Shown: positions 23,701-31,308 of the stretch, piece by piece
Layout of the letters: each line of letters begins with the position of its first letter
How positions within the stretch are numbered: the stretch's first letter is position 1
Source: Cyclobacteriaceae bacterium
GTDB lineage: Bacteria; Bacteroidota; Bacteroidia; Cytophagales; Cyclobacteriaceae
Direction: 5' to 3'
Assembly (NCBI GenBank): GCA_026989535.1
Contig: JALSJD010000201.1
Coordinates: 1-51,036, forward strand
DNA length: 51,036 nucleotides
The notes under the pieces: model-generated
Seen by the model: only the letters and a program-made list of their open reading frames with translations
Database searches by the model: none
What the model was told of the DNA's origin: nothing
Position numbers and translations under genes: made by a program

Positions 23701-25121
23701 CATCACAACATAAAAAAGATTCGATAGCAGCATTAGCCAATCGTTTACGATGGAATATTGGTGATAACTTTCACGATAAACTCACGGAAGGGATTTATGC
23801 AGATGCAGCAGATATTGCCTCTAGAGCCGTTCATCAACAAGGAGAGCCAAGAAATGCAACGATGGATAGCAAAATTGATTCGATTGTAACCAGCAAAACT
23901 TGGGGATTTCCTATAATGATTGGCATATTAGCAGTGATACTTTGGCTCACCATCGAAGGAGCTAATGTGCCTTCAGGTTTATTATTTAACCTTTTGATTG
24001 ATACTATGTATCCTATTTTAAAAGGATTCTCGTCCCAATTAGGCATTGCATGGTGGATAGACGGATTACTTATTGATGGCGTTTACCTGGCTTTAGCTTG
24101 GGTAATTGCTGTAATGTTACCTCCTATGGCTATATTTTTTCCTCTTTTTACACTTTTAGAAGATTTTGGCTATCTACCAAGGGTAGCCTTTAATATGGAT
24201 GCCTTGTTTAAGAAAAGTGGGGCGCATGGAAAACAAGCCCTTACTATGAGTATGGGTTTTGGATGTAATGCGGCTGGTGTTATTGCCACCAGAATAATTG
24301 ATAGCCCCAGAGAGCGACTAATTGCTATTATTACCAATAATTTTTCGCTTTGTAATGGCCGTTGGCCTACACAAATATTAATAGCTGTTATTTTTATAGG
24401 CGTGCTTGTTCCGGATTCTATGTCGGGGTTGGTGGCATCCGCTTCGGTAATTAGTATTGCCTTATTAGGCATAGGATTTATGTTTTTAACCTCATTAGGG
24501 TTATCAAAAACTGTATTAAAGGGAGAGGTTTCTACTTTTACATTGGAGCTTCCACCCTACCGCCCACCCAGAGTTTGGCAAACCATTTACACGTCATTAA
24601 TTGATAGAACTTTAATTGTATTATGGCGTGCTATTGTGTTTGCTGCTCCAGCAGGGGCAGTTATTTGGCTGGTATCAAATATTGAAATAGCAGACATATC
24701 TATTGCCAACCACTTAATTGAGTGGCTTAATCCGTTTGGGCTATTTATTGGGCTAAATGGTGTGATTTTATTAGCTTACATTGTGGCCATACCTGCCAAC
24801 GAAATTGTAATACCCACCATACTTATGCTTACTGTTGCTAATTTAAAAATGGCCGGCTTAGGCGAAGGCAGTGGAGTAATGTTTGAGTTAGACTCAGCCA
24901 TGGAAACGAGCAACATTTTATCAGCCGGGGGATGGACACTCCTTACAGGTGTTAACTTAATGCTCTTTAGTTTACTTCATAACCCATGCAGCACCACCAT
25001 TTACACTATTTATAAAGAAACCAAAAGCTGGAAATGGACAACTGTTGCCAGTATATTACCCGTAATTATGGGTTTTGTAGTTACGTTTTTGGTAGCGCAG
25101 GTGTGGAGATTGTTTTTGTGA
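23697..25121 (+). CDS. feoB: FeoB ferrous iron permease domain, separate protein
   Basis: A 474-residue membrane protein equal to the C-terminal part of FeoB, importing Fe(II) across the inner membrane. The ATG at 23697 overlaps the stop of the GTPase gene (ATGA). Residues 1-45 ([20 protein letters not shown], then [12 protein letters not shown]) match the end of the FeoB helical domain just before the first membrane span. The Gate motifs are present: [34 protein letters not shown] and [15 protein letters not shown], each with its key Cys, then a second Gate and [13 protein letters not shown] near the end. About ten membrane helices. With the G-domain protein it should rebuild full FeoB. An alternate upstream TTG/ATG at 23613 would overlap the GTPase gene by 88 bases and is not needed. 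Confidence 0.92.
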   Translation: MTSQHKKDSIAALANRLRWNIGDNFHDKLTEGIYADAADIASRAVHQQGEPRNATMDSKIDSIVTSKTWGFPIMIGILAVILWLTIEGANVPSGLLFNLLIDTMYPILKGFSSQLGIAWWIDGLLIDGVYLALAWVIAVMLPPMAIFFPLFTLLEDFGYLPRVAFNMDALFKKSGAHGKQALTMSMGFGCNAAGVIATRIIDSPRERLIAIITNNFSLCNGRWPTQILIAVIFIGVLVPDSMSGLVASASVISIALLGIGFMFLTSLGLSKTVLKGEVSTFTLELPPYRPPRVWQTIYTSLIDRTLIVLWRAIVFAAPAGAVIWLVSNIEIADISIANHLIEWLNPFGLFIGLNGVILLAYIVAIPANEIVIPTILMLTVANLKMAGLGEGSGVMFELDSAMETSNILSAGGWTLLTGVNLMLFSLLHNPCSTTIYTIYKETKSWKWTTVASILPVIMGFVVTFLVAQVWRLFL

Positions 25122-25224
25122 AAAGTTAAGAGTGAGCTAGAGTTTGGAGTGACTAGAGTTGGAAGTGGATTTAAACTTCAAACTCTAAACTTGAGTCCAC
25201 TCCGAACTTTAGTAGCTTTGCACC
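25122..25224. promoter_or_regulatory. feoB-mnmE gap: inverted repeats and mnmE promoter
   Basis: The gap contains GTTTGGAGTGACTAGAGTT and, in inverted form, an AACTCTAAAC ... CCACTCCGAAC block, a possible hairpin ending the feo transcript. A -7 box TAGCTTTG lies at 25213-25220, only four bases before the mnmE ATG, so the mnmE mRNA should be leaderless. Confidence 0.55.
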
Positions 25225-26595
25225 ATGCATTCCTCCGATTTTTCCGATACCATTGTTGCACTGGCTACCCCGCAAGGCGTGGGTGCATTGGCCATTATTA
25301 GGTTAAGTGGCAATCAATCTATTTCAATCGTAAATTCGGTTTTTAAAGGAAAAGACCTTCGCAAAGCAGATTCTCACACCCTCCACTTTGGCACCATTAG
25401 AGATAATAACAGAATAATTGACGAAGTGCTTATCTCTGTTTTTAAAGGAACAAGCTCATTTACCAAAGAAGAATCAATCGAGATTTCCTGCCATGGCTCT
25501 ATGCTTATTGTTAAAGAGATTATTAAATTATTGATTGCCCAAGGTGGCAGATTAGCAAAACCTGGTGAATTTACCCAACGGGCATTTTTACATGGTAAGT
25601 TCGATTTAGCACAAGCCGAAGCCGTGGCCGACCTTATTCATGCAGGCTCGGAGGCAGCTCGCAAAACTGCCTTAGACCAAATGCGTGGAGGTTTTAGCAA
25701 AGACATTAAACTATTACGCAAAGAGCTCATCCACTTTGCTTCTATGATTGAGTTGGAGCTTGATTTTGGTGAAGAAGAGGTGGAATTTGCCGATAGAGAC
25801 CAATTAAAAGAGCTAATTAGCAAGCTCTTAGTAAAAATAAATGCACTTATCAATAGTTTTGACATAGGCAATGTACTAAAAAATGGCGTGCCTACGGTAA
25901 TTGCAGGCAAGCCCAATGCAGGTAAATCAACCTTGCTCAATGCCCTGCTCAAGGAAGACAAAGCCATTGTATCCGAAATTGCTGGCACTACTCGTGACAC
26001 CATCGAGGATGAAATAAATCTTGGAGGCGTAAGCTTTCGATTTATTGATACGGCCGGATTAAGAGATACGACAGATACCATCGAAGCTATGGGTGTGGCG
26101 CGTGCTAAAGAACAAATGGAAAAGGCCAGCCTTATTCTTTATATGCTCGACCTCACCAGTGAATCTACCAAAGACATTTCAGCGGTAACTAGCGATTTGC
26201 AAAACCAAGCCATCCCCTATTTACTTATTGGCAATAAAGCCGATTTACTTACAAAAAAGCAGGTTGATGCGCTCAAAGATTTTGATATTAATTTTTTATC
26301 AGCAAAATTGGGTAATGGGCTAAAAGAACTAGAAGATACCATACTTGAAAAAGTAAACGCCAAAGCCTTGCAAACTACGGATACCGTAGTTACTAATTTG
26401 AGGCATCACCAACAACTATTACTTACCAAAGAAAGCCTTGAAGCTGTTATCAAAGGTATTGATAATGGAATATCCAACGATTTTGTAGCTCAAGACATTC
26501 GCCATGCACTTCATCACTTAGGTGAAATTACAGGAGAAATATCTACCGATGATTTGCTAGAGAATATTTTTAGGAAGTTTTGTATTGGAAAGTAG
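25225..26595 (+). CDS. mnmE: tRNA-modification GTPase MnmE (TrmE/ThdF)
   Basis: A 456-residue enzyme that with MnmG makes the 5-carboxymethylaminomethyl group on wobble U34 of some tRNAs. The N-terminal folate-binding domain starts DTIVALATPQGVGALAIIRL. The helical domain carries GRLAKPGEFTQRAFLHGKFD and DLAQAEAVADLIHA. The inserted G domain has G1 GKPNAGKST near 227, G3 DTAGLRDT near 275 and G4 NKADL near 338. The C-terminus ends ENIFRKFCIGK with the conserved Cys of CxGK. The start codon sits four bases after a -7 box. Degenerate copies of its last 54-90 bases occur at 28264-28366 and 29285-29387, so its 3' end is probably an integration site. Confidence 0.97.
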   Translation: MHSSDFSDTIVALATPQGVGALAIIRLSGNQSISIVNSVFKGKDLRKADSHTLHFGTIRDNNRIIDEVLISVFKGTSSFTKEESIEISCHGSMLIVKEIIKLLIAQGGRLAKPGEFTQRAFLHGKFDLAQAEAVADLIHAGSEAARKTALDQMRGGFSKDIKLLRKELIHFASMIELELDFGEEEVEFADRDQLKELISKLLVKINALINSFDIGNVLKNGVPTVIAGKPNAGKSTLLNALLKEDKAIVSEIAGTTRDTIEDEINLGGVSFRFIDTAGLRDTTDTIEAMGVARAKEQMEKASLILYMLDLTSESTKDISAVTSDLQNQAIPYLLIGNKADLLTKKQVDALKDFDINFLSAKLGNGLKELEDTILEKVNAKALQTTDTVVTNLRHHQQLLLTKESLEAVIKGIDNGISNDFVAQDIRHALHHLGEITGEISTDDLLENIFRKFCIGK

Positions 26596-26601
26596 TTAGG
26601 A

Positions 26602-26638
26602 TCTTACTGGTATTAGAGCCTCACTCATACCAGTAAGA
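26602..26638. terminator. Perfect 12-bp hairpin after mnmE
   Basis: TCTTACTGGTAT pairs with ATACCAGTAAGA across a 13-base loop, six bases after the mnmE stop. There is no T-run. A degraded version of the same block (TTACTGGTATTTATGAG) follows the second mnmE-end copy at 29389, so it belongs to the duplicated segment and may be part of the attachment region as well as a 3'-end hairpin. Confidence 0.55.
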
Positions 26639-26686
26639 GCAGGATGCAGAGGCTATAATGGTTGGGTTAAAAGTAATTTTTACAGT

Positions 26687-26755
26687 ATATAACTTGCTTT
26701 ATCTATAATAATGCAATAGATAAAGCAAGTTATATCGCTTCTTTTATTATATTTG
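26687..26755 (+). promoter_or_regulatory. Promoter of the ATPase gene with perfect 20-bp inverted repeat
   Basis: ATATAACTTGCTTTATCTAT (26687-26706) and its exact complement (26716-26735) are separated by nine bases. Just downstream lies a -7 box TATATTTG (26748-26755). The right arm covers the -33 region, so a bound protein would block transcription; the gene product or its complex is the obvious candidate regulator. Confidence 0.6.
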
Positions 26756-26779
26756 TCATCACAATATATCAATTGGGCT

Positions 26780-28207
26780 ATGGATAAAGTAATAGGTAGA
26801 AACTACGAAAAAGACTTTCTTACAAAGAAATTATCTTCAAATGAATCAGAACTAATTGCTATAATTGGCAGGAGAAGAATAGGTAAAACTTTTTTGGTTC
26901 GACAAACTTATGCTAACCATATAAATTTCGATATGGTTGGCTTACAAAATGGGACACTTCATGAACAACTTCAAATATTTGCTTCAAGATTAACAGAATG
27001 TACACAAAGCAAGATGCCGCTTCAGAAGCCAAAAAACTGGATAGAAGCGTTTGAGCAATTGGCGGCCTACTTAAATTCAATAAAAAGTAAAAAAAAGAAA
27101 GTCTTGTTTTTTGATGAATTCCCTTGGATTTCCACCGCTAAGTCTGGGTTTGTTGAAGCTTTTGCTCATTTTTGGAATAGCTGGGCATCAAATGCTAACA
27201 TAGTGGTTATTATTTGTGGTTCATCAGCATCATGGATGTTTAATAACGTTATCAATGCAAAAGGAGGGTTGCATAACAGGCTAACAAAACTAATAAAGCT
27301 GGAACCTTTTACGCTTTCAGAAACACATGAATATTTAAAGAGTAGAAAAGTAAATCTGGATAAATATCAGATCGTACAACTTTACATGGCAATGGGAGGC
27401 GTACCTCATTATTTAAAAGAAATACAGGCTGGATTTTCTGCAACTCAAAATATTGATACGATATGCTTTAGTAAAACGGGACTTCTAAACAATGAATATA
27501 AAAATTTGTATGCAGCATTGTTTGATCACCCAGAAAAGCACCTTGAAATAATAGAAGTGCTGGCAAAGAAATGGAAAGGGTTTACACGGAATGAAATAAT
27601 AGAACACAGCAGTTTTTCTAATGGAGGCGCTCTTACTAAAACGCTAAATGAGTTGGAGAAATCTTCTTTTATTACCTCCTATGCTCCGTTTAATAAGAAA
27701 AAAAGAGAATCACTTTACAGACTAACGGATGAGTACTCTTTGTTTTATCTGAAATTCATTAAAAATAACACTTCTACTAAAAAAGGCACCTGGCTCCAGT
27801 TGAGCCAAAAACAAACGTACAAAAGTTGGAGTGGGTATGCTTTTGAAAGCCTCTGCTTAAACCATGTGAATAAAATTAAGGAGAAACTGGGTATCTCTGG
27901 TATATACACGCAAGAAGGAAGTTTTAGTTATAAAGGAGATTCTGTCAATAAGGGATTTCAAATTGATTTATTAATCGATAGAGAAGACAAAACCATGAAT
28001 TTATGCGAAATGAAATTTTATGCCAGCGAATTCACCTTAAACAAACAGTATGCTGATGCACTTAGAAAAAAACGTGAATTATTGAAAATTGAATCAAAAA
28101 CGAAGAAGCACATTTTTATTACTTTAATTACAACCTATGGTTTGATACAAAACCAGCATAGTTTGGGCTTAGTAGATCATATAGTCACGCTTGAGCATCT
28201 TTTTTAG
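26780..28207 (+). CDS. ATPase with C-terminal DUF234/PD-(D/E)XK-like domain
   Basis: A 475-residue archaeal-type (STAND/AAA-like) ATPase. The ATG at 26780 follows a -7 box at 26748; a TTG at 26753 lies inside that box. Walker A is GRRRIGKT (30-37), Walker B is KKVLFFDEFPW near 110 and sensor-like IVVIICGSSASWM near 145. A winged helix follows (about 270-320), then a DUF234 region whose QIDLLIDREDKTMNLCEMKF pattern matches a PD-(D/E)XK nuclease core (Asp, then E-x-K). Family members are scattered in genomes and of unknown function; some authors link them to mobile elements or defence. The gene is bounded by mnmE on the left and an mnmE 3'-end copy on the right, so it is a cassette inserted downstream of mnmE. 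Confidence 0.82.
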   Translation: MDKVIGRNYEKDFLTKKLSSNESELIAIIGRRRIGKTFLVRQTYANHINFDMVGLQNGTLHEQLQIFASRLTECTQSKMPLQKPKNWIEAFEQLAAYLNSIKSKKKKVLFFDEFPWISTAKSGFVEAFAHFWNSWASNANIVVIICGSSASWMFNNVINAKGGLHNRLTKLIKLEPFTLSETHEYLKSRKVNLDKYQIVQLYMAMGGVPHYLKEIQAGFSATQNIDTICFSKTGLLNNEYKNLYAALFDHPEKHLEIIEVLAKKWKGFTRNEIIEHSSFSNGGALTKTLNELEKSSFITSYAPFNKKKRESLYRLTDEYSLFYLKFIKNNTSTKKGTWLQLSQKQTYKSWSGYAFESLCLNHVNKIKEKLGISGIYTQEGSFSYKGDSVNKGFQIDLLIDREDKTMNLCEMKFYASEFTLNKQYADALRKKRELLKIESKTKKHIFITLITTYGLIQNQHSLGLVDHIVTLEHLF

Positions 28208-28210
28208 CTG

Positions 28211-28261
28211 TTATAAAAGTTCACTACTTTTTATTATAAAAAAAGTAATAAATTTATACTT
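28211..28261 (-). pseudogene. Relic of hicA start and hicAB operator
   Basis: About 50 bases nearly identical to the region around the hicA start at 28922-28975. On the minus strand the start ATG has become ATA, followed by KSSELL codons and a TAA. The operator copy AAGTAATAAATTTATACTT (28243-28261) has lost one T from its palindrome. It directly abuts the first mnmE-end copy. Confidence 0.6.
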
Positions 28262-28263
28262 AC

Positions 28264-28366
28264 TTGGCAAATGTTGCATCGCCTAGAGAAGATTATAGCA
28301 AAAACATCTACCGATGATTTGCTAGAGAATATCTTTCGGAAGTTTTGTATCGGAAAGTAGCTAGAG
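28264..28366 (+). repeat. mnmE 3'-end copy 1
   Basis: The last 54 bases (28307-28360) match the mnmE 3' end at about 51 of 54 positions by eye and keep the frame through NIFRKFCIGK and stop. Further upstream the match to mnmE weakens, but the reading frame stays open as an MLHRLEKIIAKTSTDDLL-type peptide, and this part matches copy 2 (29285). Candidate attachment-site remnant. Confidence 0.75.
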
Positions 28367-28753
28367 TAAAAAATTTACTTCAGATAACTCCCTCCCAATC
28401 TTTTGAACTCCGTTTAATATCCGTTTAGCCTGATTGTTGGAAGGTTTTTTTAGCCCTCGTATATATTGAGCTAAAAGGCTTTGGTTCATTCCTATACGCT
28501 TTGCAAGTGCTTTAGCGTTTATTACCTTGTAGAATGCGAAGAAACTTTCAAGATCATATTCAAATTGAATTTCTTCAAGCGTATAAATATATCCTTCTTC
28601 CTCAAAAGTTAGATTTACAACCTCTAAAACCATTGCTCTTAGCTCTTCAAATGTTTCTCCCTGAGTAGCAATTAGAGTTTCTCCAATAGTAGCTACGGCA
28701 CTATACCCGATATCTTCTTTGATAACCTTTAACTTTATCTTTGGTTTTTTCAT
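28361..28753 (-). CDS. hicB: HicB-family antitoxin with HTH domain
   Basis: A 130-residue antitoxin of a HicAB module. The N-terminal part (about 1-60) is the HicB partial RNase H-like fold (GYSAVATIGETLIATQGETF, then ELRAMVLEVVNLTFEE). The C-terminal part (about 80-120) is a helix-turn-helix (ALAKRIGMNQSLLAQYIRGL) that should bind the operator at 28956-28975 and repress the pair. It overlaps hicA by 4 bases (ATGA). Its stop is at the edge of the mnmE-end copy. HicB neutralises the HicA mRNA interferase by direct binding in the family. Confidence 0.88.
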   Translation of the reverse strand: MKKPKIKLKVIKEDIGYSAVATIGETLIATQGETFEELRAMVLEVVNLTFEEEGYIYTLEEIQFEYDLESFFAFYKVINAKALAKRIGMNQSLLAQYIRGLKKPSNNQAKRILNGVQKIGRELSEVNFLL

Positions 28754-28947
28754 CGCTTCTTAGATTTAATATTTGCTTGTTTTAAAATAGCATTTAGCAA
28801 TCCCTTTTTCACTTCTTTTGAAGCATGAAATGGCATAGGGATTGTTCCTTTCTTTTCAGGGTGCTTCATAATAATATGGCTACCCTTTTGTCTAATTTTA
28901 TACCACCCGTCCTTTTTTAATAGTTTTAAAAGTTCACTACTTTTCAT
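28750..28947 (-). CDS. hicA: HicA-family mRNA interferase toxin
   Basis: A 65-residue double-stranded RNA-binding-like toxin that cleaves mRNA. It begins MKSSELLKLLKKDGWYKIRQ and has the catalytic His in KGSHIIMKHP, as in characterised HicA. The open frame extends 15 codons upstream to 28992, but the ATG at 28947 fits the family start and follows a -7 box by five bases. It is the first gene of the pair, with hicB overlapping. Confidence 0.9.
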   Translation of the reverse strand: MKSSELLKLLKKDGWYKIRQKGSHIIMKHPEKKGTIPMPFHASKEVKKGLLNAILKQANIKSKKR

Positions 28948-28952
28948 TATGA

Positions 28953-28975
28953 CAAAAGTAATAAATTTATTACTT
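28953..28975 (-). promoter_or_regulatory. hicAB promoter and perfect palindromic operator
   Basis: On the minus strand TACTTTTG (28953-28960) is the -7 box. It overlaps the perfect 20-bp palindrome AAGTAATAAATTTATTACTT (28956-28975). HicB is the expected binder. A decayed copy lies at 28243-28261. Confidence 0.7.
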
Positions 28976-29057
28976 ACTAGGGTTCTACCCACTAATTTAA
29001 TGATTAGTGGTACAGTTTATTTTGTAAGTATTTCATTGAGCACTTTGGGCCTCCTTA

Positions 29058-29106
29058 GTGTTCTTTGTGGTTAATTTATTTTTGGTAATATAACCACAAA
29101 GAACAC
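29058..29106. repeat. GTGTTCTTTGTGGTTA inverted repeat
   Basis: Perfect 16-bp arms GTGTTCTTTGTGGTTA (29058-29073) and TAACCACAAAGAACAC (29091-29106) with a 17-base loop; weak outer pairing continues with CCTTAGTG and CACTAAG. This kind of 'accacaaagaacac' palindrome is a common intergenic repeat in many genomes. The rest of the gap between hicA and copy 2 of the mnmE end holds nothing recognisable. Confidence 0.65.
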
Positions 29107-29284
29107 AGAGTCTTACACAAAAGGCACTAAGAAAAATAAACAATATCGATTCTTCCTTGTAGTTATGACATCATCAAACTCCTTAACTAGTCCCATTAAA
29201 ATAACAGTAGAACCCTAATTTATTTGCAATAGTATTATAAAATAACTAGCTAATCATAGCCTAAAAACGACTTTTTACGTAATA

Positions 29285-29420
29285 TTTGGCAAGTGTTGCA
29301 TCGCTTAGAGACGATTATAGCAAAAACATCAACCGATGATTTGTTAGAGAATATCTTTCGGAAGTTTTGTATTGAAAGTAAACAGAACATTACTGGTATT
29401 TATGAGACACTCATAAGTAT
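29285..29420 (+). repeat. mnmE 3'-end copy 2 with downstream hairpin remnant
   Basis: Matches copy 1 along about 100 bases (GGCAAGTGTTGCATCGCTTAG onward) and the mnmE end in its last 50, but one G is deleted in the codons for IGK, so the frame is broken. After the relic stop, TTACTGGTATTTATGAGACA corresponds to the hairpin region behind mnmE (26604 onward), so the segment includes the original downstream flank. It ends at the hipA stop. Confidence 0.7.
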
Positions 29421-29430
29421 ATAATACCTT

Positions 29431-30693
29431 TCACAAACTCCTTAAAAATGCCTTCGCTTTTAACTCCTGCTCAGCCCTTGAAATTCCATACCTAGCAGCA
29501 ACTTGCTTCCAAGTTTGTACACCCTCCTTCACTTTTTTAATTATTTCCATTGCCTTAGTTTCAGTAAGCCTAAAATAAGGATACACCTCCATTGCCAACT
29601 TTAAATCCAGTGCATTATCATTTTCTGATATATTTAGTTTTAATCCTGTACCCGTTTCCACCGGGTTAATATCATAGGCAGGTGATAGCACCCACCCTTC
29701 AGGTGTTAGCAGAAATCCATGGTTTCTCAGGTGGTCATCTGTATTTGAAACACATATACTAAAAACTATCCTACGCCATAATTCTTCCAAGTCTTGATTT
29801 ACCCGGGCTCCCTTTTCGGAAATAAACTCTACTAACTCAAGGTAACTTGCCCCATCATTAAAATCTTGCCCATCTGTATAACTTAACATAGTGATTGCCG
29901 AAGCAAAGTGTATTCTTTCACCATTTGCTAACCTATCAAACCGTTTGGTTATGAAGGTATGACTGGGGTTTGAGAATTTTAATGCTTGTGATTCGGCCAT
30001 TGAAACACCCGAAGCAATGGCAAGTTCATACGTTACCATTTCCCAACCTCCGATATTCTCATGGTCGTTTTGGCTAGGAAATTTGGCTATCCATAAATGA
30101 TTATCAGAATCCAGCACACTGGCTTTGGGTCGTGCCCCTCCCAGCGAAGAACCTGGAGCAACAAGCATATTTAACCACTTTAAATAATGGGGGTTATCAA
30201 GTGCATCGTCTTCTTCAAGCCTCAAACTTATTTCTTCCAAAGCTCTGATTGATGCCCATGGAGGAGTTGCCATCTCTCTGTTATCATTCAAAAAAGAGCC
30301 GTTTACTTCCAATTTAAACCTTAAGCCACCCATCCGATGTCCATCATATAAACCTAAAAGAAAATCTGTTTCAAAGAGAGTCGCCTCTGGCCTACTTTCT
30401 TTTCGAGCTAAAGCTGCTTCTCTTTTTCTCATCAAAACCCTACCCCACCTATCGGGAGATGAATCTAAAAAAAGGCCAAAGTTTGATTTATGATTATCCG
30501 CCAGGTATTGTAAGCCAGCGTAGAGTTGCAAGTCGGGGTCAAGCAACTGTGCATATTTAGATTGCAACCAACGCTGGTTATACTCAAAGGAAAAAATTTC
30601 ATTTCCTCGCAACAATTCTGAATACAAAGTTCCCATAAGAAAAGGCTCCCTCATTCCTTGCCAATGTGCATACACATAAATATCTTTCCTCAT
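29431..30693 (-). CDS. hipA: HipA-family serine/threonine kinase toxin
   Basis: A 420-residue HipA-type kinase; family members phosphorylate translation factors such as glutamyl-tRNA synthetase and cause dormancy. The N-terminal subdomain is included. Features: the ATP-binding loop GSSLGGARPKASV near residue 180, LWIAKFPSQND (the Lys strand), the FITKRFDR strand, the catalytic loop SNTDDHLRNHGF near 317 and the metal motif PAYDINPVETG near 340. The usual catalytic N-x-D-R-H is N-T-D-D-H here, so Arg is replaced by Asp, a substitution seen in some HipA homologues. It shares one base with the hipB stop. Full length for the family (about 420-440). Confidence 0.9.
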   Translation of the reverse strand: MRKDIYVYAHWQGMREPFLMGTLYSELLRGNEIFSFEYNQRWLQSKYAQLLDPDLQLYAGLQYLADNHKSNFGLFLDSSPDRWGRVLMRKREAALARKESRPEATLFETDFLLGLYDGHRMGGLRFKLEVNGSFLNDNREMATPPWASIRALEEISLRLEEDDALDNPHYLKWLNMLVAPGSSLGGARPKASVLDSDNHLWIAKFPSQNDHENIGGWEMVTYELAIASGVSMAESQALKFSNPSHTFITKRFDRLANGERIHFASAITMLSYTDGQDFNDGASYLELVEFISEKGARVNQDLEELWRRIVFSICVSNTDDHLRNHGFLLTPEGWVLSPAYDINPVETGTGLKLNISENDNALDLKLAMEVYPYFRLTETKAMEIIKKVKEGVQTWKQVAARYGISRAEQELKAKAFLRSL

Positions 30694-31013
30694 TATTTAT
30701 TTCCTTTCCTTTTAGGTGCCCTTTTCTTCGTAGTCAAACCCGCATCCTGAAGCTTTCTGCCCAGTACATCATCTTTTGCAACCAATAGTAAATCCTTTTC
30801 AAGTGCTAATACCGAAAGCACCTGCATATAAGCTCCCATACTTACAGTAGATGCCCCTTTTTCGATAGAAATAATTGTATTTCGACCGATGTTTGCCCTT
30901 TCTGCAACCTGTTGGATATTTAACTTCCTGCGTAACCGTGCTAACTTGATGTTTTCACCTAACTCAGCTAAAATTTTCTGCTTACGTGGTAATAGTAGTG
31001 GCCTCTTTTTCAT
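30693..31013 (-). CDS. hipB: HipB-like XRE antitoxin
   Basis: A 106-residue helix-turn-helix protein that should bind HipA and repress the operon. ATG at 31013 is preferred over an ATG at 31037, since the former matches the family (KKRPLLLPRKQKIL, then LGENIKLARLRRKLNIQQVA) and lies after the -7 box. The HTH spans about 24-80 (QQVAERANIGRNTIISIEKG), followed by a basic tail (TKKRAPKRKGNK). Translationally coupled to hipA by a one-base overlap. Confidence 0.88.
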   Translation of the reverse strand: MKKRPLLLPRKQKILAELGENIKLARLRRKLNIQQVAERANIGRNTIISIEKGASTVSMGAYMQVLSVLALEKDLLLVAKDDVLGRKLQDAGLTTKKRAPKRKGNK

Positions 31014-31021
31014 AATAACAT

Positions 31022-31042
31022 TTATTATAATAACCAAATATA
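31022..31042 (-). promoter_or_regulatory. hipBA promoter with palindrome
   Basis: On the minus strand TATATTTG (31035-31042) is the -7 box. The 12-bp perfect palindrome TTATTATAATAA (31022-31033) lies between it and the hipB ATG, at the expected transcription start. HipB binding is inferred. Confidence 0.5.
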
Positions 31043-31164
31043 GTTAATATGTTTATTTTATTAAACTTTATACAAATGATTATTTTATACTTATGTACGC
31101 AAGTCACGAGGTAGCTAGTGTTAAGTCAAATGTATATTAATTGGGCAATAAATTAGCCTTGATT

Positions 31165-31281
31165 ATTACCTAAATTGAGCGATTCCCTAAAGCTTAATGT
31201 GCTGAGTTACCCCGATAGCAATCGGGGCCAAAAATACTCGCAACACCTTCTCATCTCTACTGAATCGCTCAATCTAGGTAT
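31165..31281. repeat. MITE-like element with TACCTAAATTGAGCGATT ends
   Basis: Left end ATTACCTAAATTGAGCGATTC (31165-31185), right end GAATCGCTCAATCTAGGTAT (31262-31281), near-perfect inverted repeats. The centre holds the hairpin CCCCGATAGCAATCGGGG (31210-31227). A left-end copy lacking the hairpin lies at 49740. Confidence 0.7.
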
Positions 31282-31308
31282 TATGCAATATCTTTAAAAA
31301 ATTAGAGG

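Noticed and set aside
22915-25121. Sequencing frameshift in feoB
   Set aside because: The junction is a clean ATGA overlap with intact motifs on both sides; a true split is more likely, though relatives should be compared.
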